DNA of 5,814 nucleotides from Actinomycetes bacterium (GCA_021807965.1 JAKBCI010000122.1:1-5814), one strand, 5' to 3'; positions 1-5,814 are shown, counted from the first letter of the stretch. Numbers and translations are program-made. Notes: generated by a model from the sequence alone, not told the origin.

Positions 1-722
1 AGTGTCACGAAGAGTCGGTCCTCGACGGCGACGCCGGCGTCGGTTAACGCGTTCAGCATCGACGACTTACCGGCGTTGGTGTAGCCCACGAGGGTCACCT
101 CTCGGTGGCGACCACGGTCGCGTCCCTGGCGCTGGACGCCGCGCGTGCGATCGATCTCCTTCAGTTCCGCCCTGATCCGGTGAATCCGTTGGACCAGCCG
201 TCGCCGGTCGACTTCGAGTTGGGTTTCACCCGGTCCGCGCGTTCCGATGCGGCCCGCTTGCTGAGAGAGCGAACCCCCGGCGCGGCGAAGACGGGGAAGC
301 CGGTACTGCAGCAGGGCCAATTCGACCTGCGCCTTGCCTTCGGGGGTGCGCGCATTCTGCGCGAAGATGTCGAGGATCACCGCCGTGCGGTCAATCGCGG
401 TGCGGCCGAGCAGTTTCTCGAGGTTTCGTTGTTGGGCTGGCGATAGGGCGTGCTCGAACACCACGGTGTCCGCGTCAACCGCGAGGCAGATCTCGGCCAG
501 TTCACGCACTTTGCCCGAACCAAGAAACGTCGCCGGATCGGGCGCGTCTCGTCGTTGGACCACCCGAGCCACGACGTCGGCTCCGGCCGTGTCAACCAGT
601 AGCGCTAGCTCGTCGAGCTGGCGCTCGACGTCGCCGGCGCGCAGGGTCGGGAACTGGACGCCAACCAGCACGATACGTTCGCGAAAGCTTCGATCGATGA
701 GCGAGGTGGGTACGTAGGTCAC
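1..722 (-). CDS. hflX: GTPase HflX, N-terminal two thirds (cut by window edge)
   Basis: HflX is a translation-factor-class GTPase that binds the 50S subunit and, in studied bacteria, splits or rescues stalled ribosomes, notably in heat stress. 240 codons plus two bases are visible; the rest of the G domain lies beyond the left edge. The N-terminal HflX domain begins with a family-like LIDRSFRERIVLVGV (8-22) and contains RRDAPDPATFLGSGK (57-71) and the nucleotide-contacting GTRGPGETQLEVDRR (160-174). A short charged helix follows, then the G1 P-loop GYTNAGKS (213-220) and the G2/switch region EDRLF (234-238). The GTG start at 722 overlaps the dapF stop as GTGA, with no Shine-Dalgarno sequence before it, so translation probably depends on coupling to dapF. 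Where many HflX proteins have GGIGTRG this one has GRIGTRG. Identification is firm; the GTG start is supported by the overlap and by the N-terminal homology beginning within ten residues. Confidence 0.95.
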   Translation of the reverse strand, partial: MTYVPTSLIDRSFRERIVLVGVQFPTLRAGDVERQLDELALLVDTAGADVVARVVQRRDAPDPATFLGSGKVRELAEICLAVDADTVVFEHALSPAQQRNLEKLLGRTAIDRTAVILDIFAQNARTPEGKAQVELALLQYRLPRLRRAGGSLSQQAGRIGTRGPGETQLEVDRRRLVQRIHRIRAELKEIDRTRGVQRQGRDRGRHREVTLVGYTNAGKSSMLNALTDAGVAVEDRLFVT

Positions 723-1486
723 GTCTCGAGCCATTCCACGTTGGCGACGAATTGATACGGCCCGCTGAGGGTGGCGCGTTGGCCAACCAGTCGCACGTCG
801 AGATCGCCGCCCGGATTGGCAACCGTCACCACGTCATCGCACAGGCCGTGGTGGCGCGCGACCGCACCCACCGCACAACTGCCGGTGCCGCACGCGAGCG
901 TCCAGCCCACGCCGCGCTCGAAGACCCGCAACATAATCCGGTCGCGCGTGACGGGCGTTATGAACTCAACGTTCGCGCCGCCCCACGCGCTCGCCCACTC
1001 GTGCGCCCGCTGCGCTCGCAGCTCGTCCGTCCACGTCGAGTCGTCGAGCACCACGAGGTGGGAATTGCCGACGACCGCCGAGCCGAGCGTCCCCTCGGGT
1101 CCCGGACCAATGGTTACGTCGCCCATGTCGACGAGGCCGGTTCCCGCGTCTCGGTCACCGGTGAGGCTCACGTGGCGAACGCCCGCGTCGGTGTGCAGAT
1201 CCAGTTCGCGCCACGTACCACGCGTGGCTCGCCGCACGGCCGCGGCGAGACATCGCGCGCCGTTGCCCGACATCTCGGCTCGACTCCCGTCCGCGTTGTA
1301 GAGCACCATTGTTACCTCGGAGCCGACGGTGGCGAGCAGCAATCCGTCGGCGCCAACGCCGGTCGAGCGCTGGCAGACCGCGCGGACTCGCGAAGCGTCC
1401 CACCACGGCGCCGTGCCGTGCTCGAGCACCTCCACCAGGAAGTCGTTACCGGCACCGTGCCATTTCTGCAAGAAGCGAAGCGTCAC
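719..1486 (-). CDS. dapF: Diaminopimelate epimerase DapF, with Ser at the first catalytic Cys position
   Basis: DapF is the cytoplasmic PLP-independent enzyme that interconverts LL- and meso-diaminopimelate, the last-but-one step to lysine and a peptidoglycan precursor. The protein is 255 residues, slightly shorter than the usual 270-290. Seen: KWHGAGNDF (8-16), STGVGADGLL (41-50), NADGSRAEMSGNGARC (64-79), GNSH (140-143), the substrate-binding pair E190-R191 and ACGTGS (198-203) with the second catalytic cysteine, C199. The first catalytic cysteine of the family (Cys73 in E. coli and Haemophilus numbering, in CGNG) is Ser73 here, codon TCG at 1268-1270. GNPH reads GNSH, and the usual GET before ACGTG is GWT (W195). 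GTG at 1486 is chosen because it overlaps the miaA stop as GTGA and begins directly at the family N-terminus. An open extension back to 1570 is Arg-rich, lies inside miaA and has no homology. It is clearly of the DapF fold; full epimerase activity is less certain because of Ser73. Confidence 0.93.
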   Translation of the reverse strand: MTLRFLQKWHGAGNDFLVEVLEHGTAPWWDASRVRAVCQRSTGVGADGLLLATVGSEVTMVLYNADGSRAEMSGNGARCLAAAVRRATRGTWRELDLHTDAGVRHVSLTGDRDAGTGLVDMGDVTIGPGPEGTLGSAVVGNSHLVVLDDSTWTDELRAQRAHEWASAWGGANVEFITPVTRDRIMLRVFERGVGWTLACGTGSCAVGAVARHHGLCDDVVTVANPGGDLDVRLVGQRATLSGPYQFVANVEWLET

Positions 1487-2415
1487 GCCAGCCAGTCTCG
1501 CACGTCGCCGCCCGCGCCGTTCAACACGTCCGTGAGCCGTCGAGCGGCGTCGGCGGGGTCGTCGAACCACTCGATACGAGGGTCGCGCTCAAACCACGAG
1601 CGCTGCCGGCGCGCCAGACGGCGGCTCTGGGCGATCGCCGTCGAAACGGCGACCTCGAGGTCGAGTCCCTCTTCGAGGTGGGCCAACAGCTGGCGATAGC
1701 CAACGGCCTGGCGAGCCGTTCGGCTGAGCCCCCGCGGTGCGCTCGCGAGTCGGCGAACCTCGTCCAGCAAGCCCTCGCGCATCCAGCGGCGAAAGCGACG
1801 CTCGATTCGTGCGTCGAGCTCGTCAACGGGAACTCGAAGGCCAACCTGGACGACCCGTACCGGCCCGTAGGTGGACAGCCCAGGACCGTACGACGAGAAC
1901 GGCCGACCGCTGCCGAGGGTCACCTCGAGCGCCCGAACGACACGGCGAAGGTTGCTCGACTCCATCCGCGACGCCGCCACGGGATCCACCCGCCCCAGCT
2001 GCGTGTACAGGTCCTCGCCACCGGCCGCCCTCGCCTCCAACTCACGTCGAACCTCGGCGAACTGACCGGGAATCTCGAGCTCATCCAACACGGCTCGCAC
2101 GTAGAGCCCCGTGCCCCCCACGTAGATCACCGCGCCGCCACGCGACCACACTTCCTCGGCCGCTCGACGAGCGGCGCGCTGATAGTCAGCGACCGTGAAC
2201 TCCTCATCGGGTTCGACGAGGTCGAGCAGATGATAGGTCACGTCGAGCCGCTCGGCGGGCGTTGCCTTCGCCGTGGCGATATCCATACCCCGGTAGACGG
2301 TCATCGCGTCGATCGCGACAATCTCCCAGTGCGGATCGGTGAGCGCTGTCGCGTGCGCGAGCGCTGACTTCCCCGACGCGGTCGCCCCGACGAGCGCTAC
2401 CGCGACTGCGTTCAC
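1483..2415 (-). CDS. miaA: tRNA dimethylallyltransferase MiaA
   Basis: MiaA transfers a dimethylallyl group from DMAPP to N6 of A37 in tRNAs that read UNN codons, giving i6A, the substrate of MiaB encoded just upstream. The 310 residues match the family's usual length of about 300. Seen: P-loop GATASGKS (10-17); IDAMTVYRGMDIATAK (35-50), with Asp36 at the position of the family's catalytic aspartate; HLLDLVEP (62-69); VGGTGLYVRAVLD (99-111); RRVVRALEVTLGSGRP (157-172); AVGYRQL (237-243); and the tRNA-contacting RRLARRQRSWFERDPRI (265-281). The start is GTG at 2415, overlapping the miaB stop (GTGA). It puts the P-loop at the normal distance from the N-terminus, and no Shine-Dalgarno sequence precedes it. 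The stop in turn overlaps the dapF start by 4 nt. This adjacency means the two enzymes of ms2i6A synthesis are probably made from one message. Confidence 0.97.
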   Translation of the reverse strand: MNAVAVALVGATASGKSALAHATALTDPHWEIVAIDAMTVYRGMDIATAKATPAERLDVTYHLLDLVEPDEEFTVADYQRAARRAAEEVWSRGGAVIYVGGTGLYVRAVLDELEIPGQFAEVRRELEARAAGGEDLYTQLGRVDPVAASRMESSNLRRVVRALEVTLGSGRPFSSYGPGLSTYGPVRVVQVGLRVPVDELDARIERRFRRWMREGLLDEVRRLASAPRGLSRTARQAVGYRQLLAHLEEGLDLEVAVSTAIAQSRRLARRQRSWFERDPRIEWFDDPADAARRLTDVLNGAGGDVRDWLA

Positions 2416-3803
2416 GAGACGGCGAGTGGGATCCGTACCTTGTGGCGCGGCGCTCGCAGTTCGCGAATCACGGTACCCAGCAAGTGGTAGGGGGCACCGT
2501 GTTCGACCACGACCTCCACGAGGGCCCCGGGTCGGATGCTCGGATCAGCGTCGAAGTGGACCAGTTTTCCCTGTCGGGTGCGGCCCGACCAGCGCTGGTC
2601 GTTTCGCCGCGAAGGGCCTTCCACGAGCACTTCTTCGCGACGACCCTCTCGCGCCTCGTGCGCGCGAAGCGCGGAGCGGTCCAGCACCACCTTGAGCCGC
2701 TGGAATCGATCGGCGATGACCTCCGCGGCGACGAACGAACTTCGCATAGACGCGGCCCGAGTCCCTTCGCGCGGCGAGAAGATGAACGTGAAGGCCGAGT
2801 CGTAATCGGCCGCCGCAACAACGCTGAGGGTCTCATCGAAGTCGTCGTCGGTCTCGCCGGGATAGCCAACGATGAGGTCGGTCGACACGGCCAAGTCGTC
2901 GATCGCGTCGCGTGCGGCAGCCAGGCGCTCCAGGTAGCGTTCGGCGGTGTAGCCCCGACGCATGGCCGCCAACACCCGGTTCGAGCCCGACTGCAGCGGG
3001 AGATGGAGCTGCGGGCAGACCGACGGGGTTTGGGCCATCGCCTCGATCGTCTCGGGACGCAAGTCCTTGGGGTGCGGACTGGTGAAGCGGATCCGCTCGA
3101 TCCCCTCGACCGCACCGAGTGATCGCAAGAGGTCTGCGAAGAGGGGGCGACGCTTGGTGAAGTCGCGTCCGTACGAGTTCACGTTTTGGCCAAGGACCGT
3201 GATCTCGCTCACCCCCGCTCGAGCGAGCATCTCGGCCTCCGCGACCAGATCCTCGAGCGGGCGGCTGATCTCGCCGCCGCGAACCTCGGGCACGATGCAG
3301 TAACTGCACGAATTGTCACAGCCCGTCTGAATCGTCATCCACGCCGCCCACGGCACGTCGCGCACGGCGCTGAGGGCGGGGGCCGAGTCACGATTGACGA
3401 CGGGATCGGGCGCGTCGCGCACGTCAACGAGTGGGCCCTCCACTCGAGCGCGCGCCAAGAGGGCCGGCGCGTCGGCGAGGTTGTGGGTACCGAACACAAC
3501 GTCCACCCATCCGGCGCGCTCGAGAATTCGCTCGCGCTCGTGCTGCGCGAGGCACCCGCCCACCGCGATCTGCATCGACGGCCGAGACGACTTCACCGAC
3601 TTCAGGTGCCCCAGCGCGCTATAGAGCTTCAGGTCCGCGTTCTCTCGTATGGTGCAGGTGTTGAAGACGACGACGTCGGCCTCGGCCTCGCTCGCGGCAC
3701 GCACCAGGCCTTCGCCCACCAACAGGCCAGCGAGGCGTTCGGAGTCGTGCTCGTTCATCTGGCACCCGAACGTGCGGATGGCGAAGGTGCGCGGCGTCGA
3801 CAC
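2412..3803 (-). CDS. miaB: tRNA-2-methylthio-N6-dimethylallyladenosine synthase MiaB
   Basis: MiaB is a radical-SAM methylthiotransferase that converts i6A37 to ms2i6A37 in tRNA using two [4Fe-4S] clusters. The 463 residues are normal for the family. The N-terminal UPF0004 domain carries the auxiliary-cluster cysteines C14 (TFGCQMNEHDSE), C50 (FNTCTIRENAD) and C84 (VGGCLAQ). The radical-SAM domain carries C162-x3-C166-x2-C169 (GCDNSCSYCIVP), GQNVNSYGRDF (205-215), LPLQSGSNRVLAAMRRGY (268-285) and DLIVGYPGETDDDF (309-322). A C-terminal TRAM domain spans about 390-450. GQNVNSYG and the LPLQSGS form favour MiaB over RimO or MtaB. GTG at 3803 is the start that puts the first domain directly at the N-terminus. 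The frame stays open far upstream to 4910, but that part is antisense-like high-GC noise inside the exporter and thrB. It is the first gene of the miaB-miaA-dapF-hflX chain, 41 bp after the exporter's stop. Confidence 0.97.
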   Translation of the reverse strand: MSTPRTFAIRTFGCQMNEHDSERLAGLLVGEGLVRAASEAEADVVVFNTCTIRENADLKLYSALGHLKSVKSSRPSMQIAVGGCLAQHERERILERAGWVDVVFGTHNLADAPALLARARVEGPLVDVRDAPDPVVNRDSAPALSAVRDVPWAAWMTIQTGCDNSCSYCIVPEVRGGEISRPLEDLVAEAEMLARAGVSEITVLGQNVNSYGRDFTKRRPLFADLLRSLGAVEGIERIRFTSPHPKDLRPETIEAMAQTPSVCPQLHLPLQSGSNRVLAAMRRGYTAERYLERLAAARDAIDDLAVSTDLIVGYPGETDDDFDETLSVVAAADYDSAFTFIFSPREGTRAASMRSSFVAAEVIADRFQRLKVVLDRSALRAHEAREGRREEVLVEGPSRRNDQRWSGRTRQGKLVHFDADPSIRPGALVEVVVEHGAPYHLLGTVIRELRAPRHKVRIPLAVS

Positions 3804-3810
3804 GCCCGCC

Positions 3811-3816
3811 AGCCTA
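3811..3816 (-). promoter_or_regulatory. Candidate -10 box (TAGGCT) for a leaderless miaB transcript
   Basis: On the minus strand TAGGCT lies in the 41-bp gap before miaB, with 7 nt between it and the GTG start. TANNNT boxes placed this way are the usual signature of leaderless mRNAs in actinobacteria, where transcription starts at or next to the start codon. No good Shine-Dalgarno sequence is present; the nearest purines (GGCGGG) are too close and lack AGG. The -35 region is weak: TCGAGC at a 17-nt spacing matches TTGACA at three positions. This is inference from spacing and motif only. Confidence 0.4.
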
Positions 3817-3844
3817 CCGGGGACGTTCGTCGCGCTCGATGCCG

Positions 3845-4735
3845 TTACGCACCCACGCCGCTGAGATCGAGCGAACCGCTCGTCTTGGCAACGTCGTACG
3901 TAACCCCAACGCCAGCGGCCACAACGCAGGCCAGTCCGACAACGTCCCACGCCGATATCGCCTGACCGAGCAGGATCCATCCGATGATGAAGGCGATGGC
4001 CGGTTCGAGGGCGATGACGACGCTCACCACCGCGGGCCGTATTCGTCGCAGCGCCTGCATTTCGAGCGCAAAACCTACGACAATAGACATCACGCCAACG
4101 AGCACCATCCGGCCCCCCAGCGCGGCGTGCGTAAACAGGCGCGAGAACGACGCCAGCGCGAAGGGCGACGCCACGGCAGCCGCCATAGCCATCGCGACCG
4201 CCAGACCTTGAAATCCGTCGGTGGAGCGACCAACGCGCTGCGCGGCGAACGCGTAGCCGGCCCAGGCGGCTCCCGAACCGAGGGCGAAGAGCCCGCCGGC
4301 CAACGTGATACCGCCACCGGGCCGCGCGAGGGCCACGACGCCCGCGCCCGCCACCGCGACGAGCACCAGGTGACGCACGGTGCGATGCCCGAGCGCCGCG
4401 ACCAAGAACGGACCCAGGTACTCGATCGCCACGGCACTGCCGAGCGTGATTCGAGTGATCGCCTGATAGAAGCAGAAGCTCATCACCACCGTCGACAGGC
4501 CGAGCGACGCCGCGCCCAGCCAATCGGCGCGCGTCCAACTCCCTACGCGCGGGCGAGTCAGCGCGACGAGTACGACGGCTCCAATGGCGTAGCGCCACGC
4601 GGTGGCGGCTGACGGTCCGATCGCGCCGAGCATCGGGGTGACAATGGCGGCCGACCACTGGATAGTCGTGGCCCCGGCCAACACGAACGCGACCCCAGCA
4701 ACTGAGCGGCCACGCGCGCCCGACGGCCCGGTCAA
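3845..4735 (-). CDS. EamA-family transporter, RhtA-like (putative homoserine/threonine exporter)
   Basis: This 296-residue polytopic membrane protein belongs to the EamA drug/metabolite transporter superfamily. About ten hydrophobic segments are visible, near residues 11-35, 42-60, 72-94, 96-116, 121-138, 142-162, 172-196, 207-225, 231-253 and 258-280, in two EamA halves. The segment LGSAVAIEYLGPFLVA (98-113) closely resembles the RhtA group, in which E. coli RhtA exports threonine and homoserine. The second half has the standard SVVIALEPAIAFIIG (237-251). The TTG start at 4735 overlaps the thrB stop as TTGA and gives the RhtA length of about 295. The frame is open back to 4888, but that part is Arg-rich and lies within thrB. 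The pairing with homoserine kinase supports, but does not prove, homoserine or threonine as substrate. Other small amino acids or metabolites remain possible. Confidence 0.88.
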   Translation of the reverse strand: MTGPSGARGRSVAGVAFVLAGATTIQWSAAIVTPMLGAIGPSAATAWRYAIGAVVLVALTRPRVGSWTRADWLGAASLGLSTVVMSFCFYQAITRITLGSAVAIEYLGPFLVAALGHRTVRHLVLVAVAGAGVVALARPGGGITLAGGLFALGSGAAWAGYAFAAQRVGRSTDGFQGLAVAMAMAAAVASPFALASFSRLFTHAALGGRMVLVGVMSIVVGFALEMQALRRIRPAVVSVVIALEPAIAFIIGWILLGQAISAWDVVGLACVVAAGVGVTYDVAKTSGSLDLSGVGA

Positions 4736-5577
4736 CGGACGACCAGGCCCGATCGATCCGCCTTGAGCACCTCCACGCGTGCGTCGACACCGGCGCCATC
4801 GAGAAATGTTCGCGCGCCACGCACGACCTCGTCGGCGGCGTCGGCCGTCGCGAGTCCGAGCACGCTCGATCCCGCCCCTGACCAACACGCGTCAAGTGCC
4901 CCCGCGCCACGCAATGCCGCCATGAGCGGTTCAGCGAACGGCAGCAGGCCCGCGCGAAACGGCTGGTGCAGACGATCGCGCATCGATCCCGCCACGAACG
5001 CCCGATGATCGGCCAGTCCGGCGATCAGCAGTCCGAGCGACGTAAGGTTAGCGACCGCGTCGGCCAGGGGAACCAGCGCGGGCAAGACCCGCCGCGCGTC
5101 GGCCGTCGGCAACTCCACGTCGGGAATGACCACGACAAACCGCCACGCTCGATCGAGGGCCAAGTCCATCACGACCACCTCGTCGTCGCGCGCGTCGGCG
5201 ACGACGAGCCCCCCGCGCCACGATGCCGCCGCGTTCTCGGCGTGACCGTCGCACGCCACAGCCACTCGCAACGGATCGCTCGATCCCGCGGCGGCGGCGG
5301 CGGCGAGCGCGAGCGCCGCAGACGATCCGAGTCCCCGCGACAGCGGAATATCTGAGTGCACGTGGAGCGCAAACCGTCGGTGCCCGAGCACCGAGGCCGC
5401 CACAACAGCCGCGAGGTGCCGCTCGTCATCGAAGCGCCCGGCGCCCGCGCCGCTCGTGGTGATCGAGAATTCGTCAGCTTCTCGTACGTCGACCTCGACG
5501 TATCGGTTGAGCGCCACCGCCACAGCGTCAAAACCGGGACCAAGATTGGCCGAGCTAGCGGGAGCGCGCGCGATCAT
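4732..5577 (-). CDS. thrB: Homoserine kinase ThrB (GHMP kinase family)
   Basis: ThrB phosphorylates L-homoserine with ATP to O-phosphohomoserine, the substrate of threonine synthase. The 281 residues are slightly shorter than the usual 295-310. Seen: N-terminal PASSANLGPGFDAVAVAL (6-23); the glycine-rich ATP loop IPLSRGLGSSAALA (77-90); GHAEN followed by GGLVV (111-126); VELPTADARRVLP (154-166); DRLHQPFR (201-208); and the C-terminal GHMP motif SGAGSSVLGL (233-242). The usual EGHPDN reads DGHAEN, so E and D are exchanged at two acidic positions (110 and 114). ATG at 5577 is the only possible start: an in-frame TGA lies 24 bases upstream, with no ATG, GTG or TTG between. No Shine-Dalgarno sequence is visible and a TANNNT box sits 6 nt upstream. 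The stop overlaps the exporter's start. Neither hom nor thrC, common neighbours of thrB, is present here. Confidence 0.95.
   Translation of the reverse strand: MIARAPASSANLGPGFDAVAVALNRYVEVDVREADEFSITTSGAGAGRFDDERHLAAVVAASVLGHRRFALHVHSDIPLSRGLGSSAALALAAAAAAGSSDPLRVAVACDGHAENAAASWRGGLVVADARDDEVVVMDLALDRAWRFVVVIPDVELPTADARRVLPALVPLADAVANLTSLGLLIAGLADHRAFVAGSMRDRLHQPFRAGLLPFAEPLMAALRGAGALDACWSGAGSSVLGLATADAADEVVRGARTFLDGAGVDARVEVLKADRSGLVVR
5288..5305. repeat. Short (GCG)6 trinucleotide run inside thrB
   Basis: Six perfect GCG units lie within thrB and encode part of an alanine-rich helix (residues about 91-97) right after the GLGSSAA loop. Because the unit is three bases long, unit gain or loss would change the number of alanines without a frameshift. 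It probably just reflects high GC and an alanine-rich helix. Confidence 0.6.
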
Positions 5578-5583
5578 CGAATT

Positions 5584-5589
5584 AGCGTA
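5584..5589 (-). promoter_or_regulatory. Candidate -10 box (TACGCT) for a leaderless thrB transcript
   Basis: On the minus strand TACGCT lies in the 37-bp ftsK-thrB gap, with 6 nt (AATTCG) before the thrB ATG. It fits the TANNNT pattern and spacing of leaderless actinobacterial promoters, and no ribosome binding site is visible. No -35-like hexamer is convincing at 16-18 nt upstream. The gap holds no hairpin that looks like a terminator for ftsK, so read-through from ftsK is equally possible. Confidence 0.33.
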
Positions 5590-5614
5590 GGCGGTCCGTC
5601 AGCGACCTCAGGAC

Positions 5615-5814
5615 TCACTCGTCGCTACCGTGGTCTTCTCGGGCGACGTTCACGCGGCGCGCCTTGGATCCATCACCGGGCGCCACCACGCCCTCTTGCT
5701 CCAACAGGTCCATCAGCCGTCCCGCTCTGGCAAAACCGATTCGGAGCTTGCGCTGGAGCATCGACGTCGAGCCCGACTGCGTACGTATCACGAGTTCGCG
5801 GGCCTGATTCAACA
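5615..5814 (-). CDS. ftsK: DNA translocase FtsK, C-terminal gamma domain (5' part outside window)
   Basis: Only the last 66 codons are visible, reading inwards from the right edge. They form the FtsK/SpoIIIE gamma domain, a winged helix that reads polarity sequences on DNA and steers the septal motor during chromosome segregation. Key stretches are [20 protein letters not shown] followed by [19 protein letters not shown] and then the wing [13 protein letters not shown]. This matches the family's LLQR-L-IGY-RAARL-D-LE--GIVGP--GSK-R order. A short acidic tail (AREDHGSDE) follows before TGA. The motor domain and true start lie beyond the edge; a TTG at 5812 is internal and is not a start. Confidence 0.96.
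   Translation of the reverse strand, partial: LNQARELVIRTQSGSTSMLQRKLRIGFARAGRLMDLLEQEGVVAPGDGSKARRVNVAREDHGSDE

Noticed and set aside
1487..1570. A 28-residue N-terminal extension of DapF.
   Set aside because: It is a string of mostly arginines lying within the miaA coding region. The GTG at 1486 begins exactly at the conserved DapF N-terminus and forms the same GTGA overlap as its neighbours.
752..2367. Long plus-strand open frames (up to about 350 codons) opposite dapF and miaA.
   Set aside because: They are antisense to strongly supported genes, rich in Arg, Ala, His and Pro, and lack domains and ribosome binding sites. They mirror the codon bias of the real genes.
2442..4612. Plus-strand open frames opposite miaB and the exporter.
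   Set aside because: Same reasoning: they lie antisense to real genes and have low-complexity, charged compositions and no recognisable motif.
4736..4888. A 51-residue N-terminal extension of the exporter.
   Set aside because: It is Arg-rich, not membrane-like, and inside thrB. TTG at 4735 gives the standard family length and a 4-nt overlap.
3804..4910. The miaB frame stays open upstream, giving a possible protein of more than 800 residues.
   Set aside because: The added part is Arg/Gly-rich with no domain, and it overlaps the exporter and thrB, both clearly coding in other frames. Long open frames are expected at this GC level.
5590..5614. Possible terminator or operator between ftsK and thrB, around the near-palindrome CCTGAGG.
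   Set aside because: The symmetric part is only seven bases, with no stable stem and no T-run. It is too short to support a call.
1..5814. Mobile element, CRISPR array, tRNA/rRNA, toxin-antitoxin, defence or phage genes.
   Set aside because: I looked on both strands and saw no transposase or integrase motifs, inverted-repeat ends, spaced repeats or RNA genes. The window is filled by housekeeping genes.

Overview
The window is a gene-dense stretch of GC-rich bacterial chromosome with every recognisable gene on the minus strand. GC content is roughly two thirds by eye, and G or C is strongly favoured at third codon positions. Reading in the direction of transcription (right to left), the order is: the 3' end of ftsK, thrB (homoserine kinase), an RhtA-like EamA exporter, miaB, miaA, dapF, and the 5' two thirds of hflX, which is cut by the window edge. 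The order miaB-miaA-dapF-hflX is typical of actinobacteria. Together with the high GC, the frequent GTG/TTG starts and the sequence style of the proteins, it suggests an actinobacterium, perhaps of the class Acidimicrobiia. The phylum is a moderately confident inference and the class a weak one.

Layout. 5615-5814 is the FtsK gamma (DNA-reading winged helix) end. A 37-bp gap follows, then thrB (4732-5577) and the exporter (3845-4735), which overlap by 4 nt (TTGA). After a 41-bp gap come miaB (2412-3803), miaA (1483-2415), dapF (719-1486) and hflX (1-722). Each of these last three starts on a GTG that overlaps the stop of the gene before it as GTGA. The only two gaps each hold a TANNNT box 6-7 nt before the next start codon and no Shine-Dalgarno sequence. 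This fits two leaderless transcription units, thrB-exporter and miaB-miaA-dapF-hflX. No gene-free stretch exceeds 41 bp.

How the genes work together. ThrB consumes homoserine to make phosphohomoserine for threonine, and RhtA-type exporters expel homoserine and threonine, so the first pair looks like an amino-acid flux module. MiaA prenylates A37 of UNN-reading tRNAs and MiaB methylthiolates the product, making ms2i6A. DapF makes meso-diaminopimelate for peptidoglycan and lysine, and HflX is a ribosome-associated GTPase. FtsK is the division-site DNA translocase.

I see no mobile element, CRISPR array, RNA gene or evident novel multi-gene system. The most notable observation is that DapF has serine at position 73, where the family has its first catalytic cysteine, while the second catalytic cysteine (C199) is kept.
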